In this document: in pieces, positions 6,629 to 13,949 of the stretch
Numbering within the stretch: position 1 is the first letter of the stretch
How the letters are laid out: every line of letters starts with the position of its first letter
NCBI GenBank assembly: GCA_004556455.1
Contig: SFGY01000029.1
Span: forward strand, 1-15,557
Origin: Clostridiales bacterium
GTDB lineage: Bacteria > Bacillota > Clostridia > Saccharofermentanales > DTU023
Length of the DNA stretch: 15,557 nucleotides
Reading direction: 5' to 3'
Notes under the pieces: generated by a model
Database searches by the model: none
What the model saw: the letters and a program-made list of their open reading frames with translations, nothing else
What the model was told of the DNA's origin: nothing
Program-made: the position numbers and the translations under genes

Positions 6629-8728
6629 ATGAACATCGGTGAGAAAATCGTAAAGTACAGAGGAGCTATTTTGCTCCTTGCGCTGATCCTCTTGATTCCC
6701 GCTTTCATCGGCTATCAAAACACGCGGATAAATTATGACATGCTGACTTACCTGCCTGATGAAATGGAAACGGTGAAGGGTCAGAATCTTTTAATCGACG
6801 ATTTCAACAAAGGCGGCTTCTCCATTGTCATTCTCGAAAAGATGAAACAAGATGAGGTGAAACAGTTTAAAGATCGGGTTGCTGAGGTCGATCACGTGAG
6901 TCAGGTCGTCAGCCTCCAGGACGTATTAAATCCCAACGTGCCCACTGAATTGCTTCCCGATCAGGTTTCTTCCAAACTACACAAGCCGGACGCAAGCCTT
7001 TTAGTCGTGTTTTTTGATACGACAACTTCAGATGAAAAAACCCTGGAGGCCGTGGCCAGGATTCGTGAAATCGGCAATGAAAATACCTACGTTTCGAGTC
7101 TTTCTTCTCTGGTTCTGGATTTGAAAACCCTCTGTGAAGAAGAAGAAAGTAAATATGTCATGGTTGCAGTGCTCTTCTCCCTGATCGCCATGATGCTCCT
7201 GCTGGATTCCTACGCCGCGCCCTTTTTCTTTCTGATCTGCATCGGTATCGCCATAATGTACAATCTTGGCAGCAATATTCTTTTTGGCGAAATCTCCTAT
7301 ATCACGAAGGCCATTGCCGCGGTTCTGCAGCTGGGCGTCACGATGGACTACTCCATCTTTCTCTGGCACAGTTACACCGAAAATGAAGATCGCGGCCTTG
7401 ACGATGAAGCAGCTATGGCAAAAGCCATTGATAATACCCTTATATCCGTTATGGGCAGTTCTGTCACAACCGTCGCCGGTTTTCTCGCCCTCTGCTTTAT
7501 GAGTTATACCATGGGCAGGGATCTCGGCCTTGTGATGGCCAAAGGCGTTATCCTGGGCGTCCTTTCGTCGATCACGATTCTGCCGGCTCTGATCCTGCAA
7601 TGCAAGGGTCTTTTACATAAAACACGACATCCCTCGCTCATTCCTGACGCGCATAAACTGGCTCATGGATTGACCAGCCGATATGTCATCTATATCATCG
7701 TTTTCGTTCTCTTACTTTTCCCTGCCCTCTATGGCTATCAGCATCAAAATCTCGTGTATGACTTCAGCAAAATGATTTCGAGCAGCCAGGGAGAACTTCC
7801 GCCGGAAAAAACACAATTCCTGACGGCGAATCAAAAACTCTATCAGAATTTTGGCATTGAAAGCTCCTACCTCGTGCTCATCAGCGACCAGCTTCCAGCT
7901 CATGAGGGCAAGGAGATGATCCAGGAGATGGAAGAGCTTGACGGCATCGTCAGCGTTTTAGGTCTGGATAAGGCTCTTGGTACCTCCGTACCGAAGGAAA
8001 TTCTTCCGGAAGATGTCCGGACTTCTGTGGAAAGTCAGGAGCATCAGATTATTGTCCTTAATTCTGGCTTCAGAGTTTCCACCGACGAATGCAATGAACA
8101 AATCGACAGGGTTAAAGCCATCGCTAAACGCTACGATCCTGAGGCTGCTGTCATCGGAGAAGGGCCAGCTACGCTTGATCTGATCCGCCTGACCGATAAA
8201 GATTTCGAACGTGTCAACTGGATTTCGATTGCCCTGGTCTTTTTCATCATTCTGCTGACGCTGCAGTCCCTGTCCCTGCCCTTCATTCTGGTCAGCGTGA
8301 TTGAATTTGCCATCATCGTCAACCTTGGGATGACCACGATTAACCATCTTGAACTGCCCTTCCTGGTACCGATCTGCATCAGCACCATTCAGCTCGGCTC
8401 GACTGTCGATTACGCCATCCTTATGGCGACCCGCTACAAGTCAGAAAGGATGGCCGGAAAGGAAAAACGTGCCGCCGTCGTCGAAGCCACGGCCGCCTCT
8501 ATCCCCTCCATTATCGTCAGCTCCCTGGGCTTTTTCACGGCAACCCTGGCCGTGGCTATCTATTCCAAAGTCGGGATTATCAGCAGAATGTGCAACCTCA
8601 TGGGCCGTGGAGCTCTCATCAGCATGGCCACCGTCATTTGTCTTTTGCCTTCCCTTCTCATGGCCTGTGACAAGCTGATCTGCAAAAGTACCAGAGGTCT
8701 TGGCAGACATACAGAGAAGAGAGCATGA
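6629..8728 (+). CDS. RND/MMPL family transporter
   Basis: 699-aa inner-membrane exporter of the RND superfamily (MMPL type). It has the duplicated plan: one helix (about 12-29), a large extracytoplasmic loop (30-173), five helices to about 325, then a seventh helix (352-369), a second loop (370-528) and five more helices to about 680. Each half has the TM4-type proton-relay motif: GVTMDYS (236-242) and GSTVDYA (590-596), with Asp240-Tyr241 and Asp594-Tyr595. Export is therefore expected to be driven by proton motive force. The chosen ATG has GGAG 11 nt upstream; the frame is open to a TTG at 6608. A three-codon ATG AAA AAA TGA at 6621-6632 overlaps this start. It is followed 76 bp later by its probable partner. 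Substrate unknown; lipid or hydrophobic cargo is the usual case for the family. Confidence 0.94.
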   Translation: MNIGEKIVKYRGAILLLALILLIPAFIGYQNTRINYDMLTYLPDEMETVKGQNLLIDDFNKGGFSIVILEKMKQDEVKQFKDRVAEVDHVSQVVSLQDVLNPNVPTELLPDQVSSKLHKPDASLLVVFFDTTTSDEKTLEAVARIREIGNENTYVSSLSSLVLDLKTLCEEEESKYVMVAVLFSLIAMMLLLDSYAAPFFFLICIGIAIMYNLGSNILFGEISYITKAIAAVLQLGVTMDYSIFLWHSYTENEDRGLDDEAAMAKAIDNTLISVMGSSVTTVAGFLALCFMSYTMGRDLGLVMAKGVILGVLSSITILPALILQCKGLLHKTRHPSLIPDAHKLAHGLTSRYVIYIIVFVLLLFPALYGYQHQNLVYDFSKMISSSQGELPPEKTQFLTANQKLYQNFGIESSYLVLISDQLPAHEGKEMIQEMEELDGIVSVLGLDKALGTSVPKEILPEDVRTSVESQEHQIIVLNSGFRVSTDECNEQIDRVKAIAKRYDPEAAVIGEGPATLDLIRLTDKDFERVNWISIALVFFIILLTLQSLSLPFILVSVIEFAIIVNLGMTTINHLELPFLVPICISTIQLGSTVDYAILMATRYKSERMAGKEKRAAVVEATAASIPSIIVSSLGFFTATLAVAIYSKVGIISRMCNLMGRGALISMATVICLLPSLLMACDKLICKSTRGLGRHTEKRA

Positions 8729-8804
8729 ACACTGTGTAAACCAACAGAAAGTCACTATTTTCGCATCCTGAAAGATGCCGTCATAAAACATTGGAGATTA
8801 CAAA

Positions 8805-10472
8805 ATGGAAAAGAAAAAAAGCACAAAAAGAATCCTCAGCCTTGTCCTTGCCATGGCGCTGCTGACGTCCTGCGTAACAGTCCTGAATCGCCAGGGACAA
8901 AAGGTTCTGGCTGAAGCAGAAAGCACTGTGGAAACCCTTGCTCCTGAATCTGGCGAAGAGACAGAGGGCAGCGTGGATAAACGGGAAACAGCCTATGTCA
9001 TGATGGACGCAGACGGTAACGTCGAAGAGGTCATTGTCTCCGAACAACTCAGCAATACTCAGCAGGAAGACGAGATCACAGATTATTCCGATTTGGAAAA
9101 TATCGAAAGTACCTCGGGAAATGTTAACTTTGTACAGGATGGTCCCAGGCTTAAATGGCAGGCCAAAGGTCAGCGCGTGGATTACCGCGGAAACTACCAC
9201 GGCGAGCTTCCACTCAACGTGAAAATCAGCTATTTCCTGGACGGCGAGAAAAAAAGCGCTGCCGAAATGGCAGGTCAGGCCGGAGAGGTGAAAATTCGTT
9301 TTGACTACGAGATTTTGCAAAAAGATCTGGTCGATGGGGAGTTCCGCTTACACCCCTACACTCTGCTGAGTGGACTGTCCCTGGACAATAAACATTTCAG
9401 CGAAATAGAAGTCTCCAGTGGAAAAATTCTGGATGATGGCACTCAAACGCTTGTGTTCGGCGTAGCCTTCCCCGGGATCAGGGAAAATCTGGAGCTTGAA
9501 ACGAAAGACTCTGAACTTCCCTCCTTCGTGGAAGTGCGCGCAAAGACAGACGCTTTCAGCCTCTCTTCGACTTACAGTATGGCCTTTTCCGGACTTTTAA
9601 GCGAGTTCAATACGGATAAGGCGACCCTTCTGCAGGACAAAATCAGTGAATTAAAACTGGCTTTAACGGGCCTTTCCGGTTCATCCAAACTCCTGCTCAA
9701 AAATTTGGATCGTGCATCCTCAGGAGCCTCCCAGCTTGACAAGGGCCTTGAGGGTCTTCATAAGGGGCTAAAAAAATTCCAGACCGGAAGTGAAAGCCTG
9801 GAAGCCGGAGCAGAAGAGCTGCAGCAGGGTCTCGCCGCTTTAAGTGCCAAAAGCGCTGAGTTGAATCAGGGGATCAGCAGCATAGAAGCATCGATCTTTG
9901 CCTCCGCCTCTCAGCAGCTCAGTCAGGTATTGGGGCAAAGCATCAGTCTGACACCGGAAAACTATGCTCAGATTCTCGAGGGGCTTTCCGGACAGATGGT
10001 GCAGGCTCCCCCTGAATCAGCAGAAGCTGGATTAAAACAGATCGCCCAATTAAAAAACCAACTGGATGGTGTGGAAGCTCTCGTCTATGGAATCAGCAGC
10101 TATACCAACGGAGTCGATGCGGCAGCCGCAGGCAGTGAAAAATGTCTTGAAGGAGCCAGCGCCTTAAAGAATGGGGCCTCAGAACTTAAAAAAGGCTCAG
10201 CCGAATTACTCAAAGGAAGCCAGAAACTGAACGGCGGGCTGGAAAAATTAAAAGACGGAATGAAGCGTTTTGATAAAGATGGGCTGGATCGTCTGCTCAG
10301 CGCTTTTCGAGACGCAGACGTCGAAAAGCTCCTGAAAAATATTCAGGGCGTCAGCGAAGCCTCTCAAAAAAGCTACCTTCTGGGTGGCAAAACCGACGCC
10401 ATGTCCGGCGCAAGTAAGCTCATCTTCAAAACTGGAGCCATCAGCATCGACAATAGCGACAATAAGGATTAA
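8805..10472 (+). CDS. Exported X-X-X-Leu-X-X-Gly heptad-repeat protein, MMPL partner
   Basis: 555 aa. The N-terminus has a basic region and hydrophobic core with LTSC (20-23), which fits a lipobox; a signal-peptidase-I site after VLA (34-36) is also possible. Residues about 100-260 form a beta-rich domain. Two blocks of seven-residue repeats with Leu and Gly in fixed places follow: about 304-356 (LDKGLEG, LHKGLKK, SLEAGAEELQQG) and 433-487 (CLEGASALKNG, ELKKGSAELLKG, KLNGGLEKLKDG). These match the YhgE/Pip-type heptad family and predict a long coiled rod. The C-terminal 35 residues (GGKTDAMSGASKL) resemble the ending of other MMPL-linked proteins. GGAG lies 8 nt before the ATG. It shares the transporter's operon and is probably an extracytoplasmic adaptor. 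No C-terminal membrane helix was seen. Confidence 0.85.
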   Translation: MEKKKSTKRILSLVLAMALLTSCVTVLNRQGQKVLAEAESTVETLAPESGEETEGSVDKRETAYVMMDADGNVEEVIVSEQLSNTQQEDEITDYSDLENIESTSGNVNFVQDGPRLKWQAKGQRVDYRGNYHGELPLNVKISYFLDGEKKSAAEMAGQAGEVKIRFDYEILQKDLVDGEFRLHPYTLLSGLSLDNKHFSEIEVSSGKILDDGTQTLVFGVAFPGIRENLELETKDSELPSFVEVRAKTDAFSLSSTYSMAFSGLLSEFNTDKATLLQDKISELKLALTGLSGSSKLLLKNLDRASSGASQLDKGLEGLHKGLKKFQTGSESLEAGAEELQQGLAALSAKSAELNQGISSIEASIFASASQQLSQVLGQSISLTPENYAQILEGLSGQMVQAPPESAEAGLKQIAQLKNQLDGVEALVYGISSYTNGVDAAAAGSEKCLEGASALKNGASELKKGSAELLKGSQKLNGGLEKLKDGMKRFDKDGLDRLLSAFRDADVEKLLKNIQGVSEASQKSYLLGGKTDAMSGASKLIFKTGAISIDNSDNKD

Positions 10473-10494
10473 AGCCTGAAGCGAGACATAAAGC

Positions 10495-10523
10495 GAGACA
10501 CCTTCCCGTGCAGGGGCTGTCTC
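10495..10523 (+). terminator. Weak hairpin after the heptad-protein gene
   Basis: GAGACA (10495-10500) pairs with TGTCTC (10518-10523), and an inner CCC pairs with GGG. No T-run follows, so intrinsic termination would be inefficient. Just before it AAGCGAGACA occurs twice with a period of 12 (10479-10488 and 10491-10500). It may be a partial terminator or an mRNA 3'-end stabiliser. Confidence 0.35.
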
Positions 10524-10556
10524 AATACCGCTCAGTCAGGCAAGTTCCAGGGAATA

Positions 10557-10854
10557 TTGACGGCAGAATCCGGGAAAGGATTCTGCGTTCACGGGCTTCG
10601 TAATATGCGACAATTTTATCTGGTGTTTCCAAAACGCTCCACACTGTGGAGCGTTTTAAGTTGGTCCCACTATCGCTTGCTCATGCGTGTTACGGATGAA
10701 AACGCAAGAACCTTTTATGCTGAGGAAGCCGCAAAATCCGGGTGGGCCGTCCGGCAATTACAAAGACAAAATGTACGGCAATGACTACATCCGTCAACTG
10801 ATGAATGAAGGAGACAATCCACCTATCGGTCTGCTTTACATACTGATGGTATAA
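10557..10854 (+). pseudogene. Remnant of a DUF1016/YhcG-type PD-(D/E)XK nuclease
   Basis: The frame from 10557 to 10784 encodes most of the DUF1016 N-terminal domain: GKGFCVHGLRNMRQFYLVFP, then LSWSHYRLLMRV, then FYAEEAAKSGW and RQLQRQ. At that point the frame dies. An overlapping +1 frame (from about 10753 to the stop at 10852-10854) gives MYGNDYIRQLMNEGDNPPIG, close to the motif just after the nuclease core in this family. The central part with the catalytic residues is absent, as is sequence before LTAE and after IGLL. So an internal deletion with loss of frame, plus loss of both ends, produced this relic. Such genes are common accessory genes in bacteria. No functional protein is expected. 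It carries a strong hairpin (10631-10657). Confidence 0.75.
10631..10657. terminator. Perfect 12-bp hairpin inside the nuclease remnant, possible bidirectional terminator
   Basis: AAAACGCTCCAC (10631-10642) and GTGGAGCGTTTT (10646-10657) are exact reverse complements around ACT. The stem is GC-rich at the top and ends in A4 on one side and T4 on the other, the form of a bidirectional intrinsic terminator, though the T tract is part of the stem. It lies within codons for KRSTLWSVL of the dead gene. It is the best termination candidate downstream of the MMPL operon. Confidence 0.5.
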
Positions 10855-10885
10855 AAACAACTCGCAGAAATGGTTGATTTGTGTG

Positions 10886-10914
10886 TTCATTTCCAGCTCT
10901 CTCACCGCTACAAT
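10886..10914 (+). promoter_or_regulatory. Possible promoter for the XRE-ABC operon
   Basis: TACAAT at 10909-10914 matches the -10 consensus at 5 of 6 positions. The sequence 17 bp upstream is TTCATT (10886-10891), a poor -35. It would give a leader of about 80 nt before the XRE start. No operator palindrome was recognised. This is the only reasonable candidate in the 10855-10999 gap. Confidence 0.35.
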
Positions 10915-10999
10915 AAAAGCATCGAAAAACCTGCTGATGTCACAGGTCTCGATAAATACCCGCAGAACTCGAAAAAAGCCGGTACAAGGAGTGAACACA

Positions 11000-12091
11000 A
11001 TGAAGATCAAACTTGCAGAAAATATTCGACAATTTCGCAAGGACAGGGCTTTGACGCAGGAGCAGCTTGCGGAGGTGCTGGGTGTGACCACCGGTGCAGT
11101 GTACAAGTGGGAGGCCCAACTCTCTAATCCAGAACTCAATCTCATTATGGAAATGGCCGACTTTTTTGATACGTCCGTGGATGTTTTGCTGGGCTATGAG
11201 ATGAAAGACAATCGACTTTCTGCCTGCATCGAACGCCTCAAAACGTACAGACACAATAAAGACCCGCAAGGTTTAGCCGAGGCCGAAAAAGCGTTAAGAA
11301 AATATCCCCATAACTTCGCAATTGTGCATGAGAGCAGTACTTTGTATCGTGTTTTCGGCGTTGAAAGCATGGACAGGACCCTGCTGTGGCGCGCTCTGGA
11401 GCTCCTGAAAGAATCTTCTGTCCTGCTTTCTCAGAATAGCGATCCGGAGATCAGCGAAATCACGATCATCGGCGAAATGGCCGACGTTTACCTGATGCTG
11501 GATGAAAGGAAAAAATCTGTAGAGCTGTTGCAAAAGCACAATGCAGGCGGGCTCTACAATGACAAAATCGGCCTGACTTTAGCGATGGATCCTCAACGCA
11601 GAACAGAGGCCGCGCCTTTTCTCTCGCAGGCTTTGCTCCAGCAGGTCGCCGCGCTGATCCGCATTATCATCGGTTACGTCAATGTTTTTCTGGAACGTGG
11701 CGATGCTTCAGCGTCACAGGATATCCTGCTCTGGGGAAGCACGCTGCTTTCAGGTCTAAAAACGACAGGAAAAAGAAGCTTTCTCGACAAGATGGACGCC
11801 ATCTTCCATATTTGCCTGGCTTTTACGCTGAGTAAAAGCGGGGACATAGTGCAGGCTCGAAGCGCCCTGGAAAAGGCAGAAGAGCTCGCACTTGCCTTTG
11901 ACGCCTCTCCCGATTATGACCTCAGCAGCATCCGCTTTGTGGAGCCTGAAAAGCCCGCCAGCGCCTATGACAACCTCGGCACAACAGCCATGGAAAGTCT
12001 CGATAACACGGTTAGATCCTTTGCCAATGAAGAGTTTTCGGCTTTGTGGCAGGACGTCAGAAAACAAAGTCCAGTCAGTGATACTAAATAG
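11000..12091 (+). CDS. XRE-family helix-turn-helix regulator with helical C-terminal domain
   Basis: 363 aa from the ATG at 11000, which has AAGGAG 9 nt upstream; the frame is open to 10874 but the extra codons lack support. Residues 5-61 are a Cro/C1-type HTH (ENIRQFRKDRALTQEQLAEV, then GVTTGAVYKWE), and FFDTSVDVLLGYE ends the domain. Residues about 75-350 are mostly alpha-helical with a TPR-like look (for example ALEKAEELALAFD), probably a dimer and signal-sensing part; there are no clean TPR consensus copies. It is followed 33 bp later by an ABC exporter gene, and this XRE-plus-ABC pairing is frequent in Bacillota. Probable role: control of the exporter. The signal is unknown. Confidence 0.9.
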   Translation: MKIKLAENIRQFRKDRALTQEQLAEVLGVTTGAVYKWEAQLSNPELNLIMEMADFFDTSVDVLLGYEMKDNRLSACIERLKTYRHNKDPQGLAEAEKALRKYPHNFAIVHESSTLYRVFGVESMDRTLLWRALELLKESSVLLSQNSDPEISEITIIGEMADVYLMLDERKKSVELLQKHNAGGLYNDKIGLTLAMDPQRRTEAAPFLSQALLQQVAALIRIIIGYVNVFLERGDASASQDILLWGSTLLSGLKTTGKRSFLDKMDAIFHICLAFTLSKSGDIVQARSALEKAEELALAFDASPDYDLSSIRFVEPEKPASAYDNLGTTAMESLDNTVRSFANEEFSALWQDVRKQSPVSDTK

Positions 12092-12124
12092 ATAGACATA
12101 TAGAACCCTATTAGCAAGGAATGA

Positions 12125-13849
12125 ATGATCAAAATGAAAACGAAAAATTTGAAAAAACAGCTCATCAGCCAATTTTACTACAAGAATATTCCCGCCTTTA
12201 CTCTGGCTATTTTCGCCGCCGTGGTCGGCGGTTCTCTTAACCTGATCCTTTCGTGGATTATTAAACAGCTCATCGATACCGCAGCGGGCGAAGCGAATGC
12301 CCTGCCGCTGCTCACCCTGCTTAAAATCAGCGGCGGCTTTTTACTGCTCTGCGCTCTGGCCTTCCTTTTGCGCTACCTCTCCTTTCCCTATTACATTCGC
12401 CGCGCCATGTGTCAATACAAGGAATTTGCTTTGCAAAAACTCCTGGGGAAAAGCATTTCATCTTTTCGAGATGAAAGCACCGCGACCTACCTCTCGGCTC
12501 TGAGCAACGACGCCACCAGCATCGAGACCGATTATCTGGAACAGCAGTTTGATCTGCTGACCAAAATTCTCACCTTTGTCGGGGCTCTCGCTCTGATGCT
12601 CTGGTATTCGCCGCTCCTGACGCTGATCGCTTTCGCCATTACCCTTCTGCCGCTCGCGGCCTCCATATTGACAGGCAATAAGCTGGCCCCTGTCGAGAAA
12701 AAAGTTTCTACCGCGAACGCAAAGTTTACAGCAGCTCTGAATGAATGTCTCAGCGGCTTTTCCGTGATTAAAAGTTTCCAGGCCGAAAAAGAAATATTTA
12801 ACTTTTTTCTTCGGAGTAATCGTGAACTGGAAGATGAGAAATTCAGCAAGCGCCGTCTCAAGACACTGGTGGGCATGATCGGCGCCCTTGCCGGAATTTT
12901 TGCCCAGCTCGGGGTGTTCATCGCGGGCACCTGGCTGGTCTTGTCCACTCATGCTCTGACCGGCGGCACGGTGATTCTCTTCGTGAACCTGATGAACTTT
13001 GTCATCGACCCCATCGCTACGCTTCCAGGGCTCCTGGCCAGCCGCAGGGCCGCCAAAGGGCTGATGGGCAAACTGGCCGAAGCGCTGGAGAAAAATCCGA
13101 CGGCCGAGGGTCACCGGGACATTAACGAGCTGAGGGAAGGCCTCCGGCTCGACGACCTTTCTTTCGCTTACGAAGAGGGCAAGGACGTCCTGCACCATCT
13201 CTCGGCCCGGTTTGAAGCGGGCAAAGCCTATGCTGTGGTCGGAGGCAGCGGCAGCGGAAAATCCACCCTGCTCCATCTCCTTATGGCTGGAAATACAGGG
13301 TATCAGGGGCAGATTTTCTTTGATGACACGGAATTGCGAGATCTATCTACAAGCTCTCTTTATCATCTGATCTCCACCATTCAGCAGAATGTGTTTGTCT
13401 TCAATGCCTCGATTCGCGATAACGTCACCATGTTCCGCGACTTTCCCCAGGCCGAACTGGACAAGGCGATCCACAGTGCCCATCTCGACGAGCTGATCGA
13501 CAGACGCGGCGAAGACAGCCTCTGCGGGGAAAACGGCAGCGCCCTTTCCGGCGGTGAAAAACAGCGCATCTCCATCGCCCGCAGTCTGCTGAAACAAACC
13601 AGGCTTCTCCTGGCGGATGAAGCCACCTCTTCGCTCGACGCCCAGACGGCTCATCAGGTGACCAGCGACATTCTTGATCTTCAAGGTATTACGCGCATTA
13701 TCGTGACCCACACGCTGGAAGAAGCGCTCATGAAAAGATATGATGGCATCCTTGTCCTGAAAGACGGGCGCATTGAAGAAAGCGGCCGCTTCGAAGACTT
13801 GATGGCCGCGAGAGGATATTTCTACGCTTTATTCACTCTGGCGCAGTGA
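12125..13849 (+). CDS. ABC transporter, fused permease and ATP-binding protein (half-exporter)
   Basis: 574-aa type IV ABC exporter half-transporter. Six membrane helices lie in residues about 20-310. The nucleotide-binding domain (about 338-570) has all motifs: Walker A GGSGSGKST (373-381), Q-loop Gln in STIQQN (417-422), signature LSGGEKQ (474-480), Walker B LLLADE (494-499) with Glu499, D-loop SLD, and H-loop His529. Being alone, it should act as a homodimer unless a partner is encoded elsewhere. The ATG at 12125 has AAGGA 4 nt upstream; alternatives at 12134 or in another frame at 12121 are less likely. It follows the XRE regulator and is probably under its control. The export cargo is unknown: peptide, drug or lipid are all possible. 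The 3' end is tandemly duplicated just after the stop. Confidence 0.95.
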   Translation: MIKMKTKNLKKQLISQFYYKNIPAFTLAIFAAVVGGSLNLILSWIIKQLIDTAAGEANALPLLTLLKISGGFLLLCALAFLLRYLSFPYYIRRAMCQYKEFALQKLLGKSISSFRDESTATYLSALSNDATSIETDYLEQQFDLLTKILTFVGALALMLWYSPLLTLIAFAITLLPLAASILTGNKLAPVEKKVSTANAKFTAALNECLSGFSVIKSFQAEKEIFNFFLRSNRELEDEKFSKRRLKTLVGMIGALAGIFAQLGVFIAGTWLVLSTHALTGGTVILFVNLMNFVIDPIATLPGLLASRRAAKGLMGKLAEALEKNPTAEGHRDINELREGLRLDDLSFAYEEGKDVLHHLSARFEAGKAYAVVGGSGSGKSTLLHLLMAGNTGYQGQIFFDDTELRDLSTSSLYHLISTIQQNVFVFNASIRDNVTMFRDFPQAELDKAIHSAHLDELIDRRGEDSLCGENGSALSGGEKQRISIARSLLKQTRLLLADEATSSLDAQTAHQVTSDILDLQGITRIIVTHTLEEALMKRYDGILVLKDGRIEESGRFEDLMAARGYFYALFTLAQ

Positions 13850-13887
13850 GGTGACCACTTATTCACTCTTGCGCAGCAGGCGACCAC
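13829..13887 (+). repeat. In-frame tandem duplication of the ABC gene 3' end
   Basis: Copy 1 (13829-13858, 30 bp) contains the last codons LFTLAQ and the stop of the ABC gene. Copy 2 (13859-13887, 29 bp) directly follows and differs by one indel and a few substitutions. Copy 2 is in the same frame and repeats LFTLAQ, but its stop is replaced by CAG. The differences suggest an older duplication that has drifted, rather than an assembly error. Confidence 0.85.
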
Positions 13888-13889
13888 AA

Positions 13890-13918
13890 AGAGCTTGTCT
13901 TCCGAAGCGGCAAGCTCT
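13890..13918 (-). terminator. Hairpin between the convergent ABC and exported-protein genes
   Basis: AGAGCTTG (13890-13897) and CAAGCTCT (13911-13918) form an 8-bp perfect stem around a 13-nt loop, itself able to fold (CTT/AAG). Read on the minus strand it is followed by TTTG, so it most likely ends the exported-protein transcript. It lacks a long T-run. It may also slow transcription from the plus strand. Confidence 0.5.
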
Positions 13919-13949
13919 CCGCCGATGCAGCGCAAACCCTGCTTCAATA

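Noticed and set aside
7028..7600. Long open frames on the strand opposite the MMPL gene, up to 190 codons.
   Set aside because: Their composition (many His, Gln, Asp) is that of antisense shadows; the sense frame has strong family motifs.
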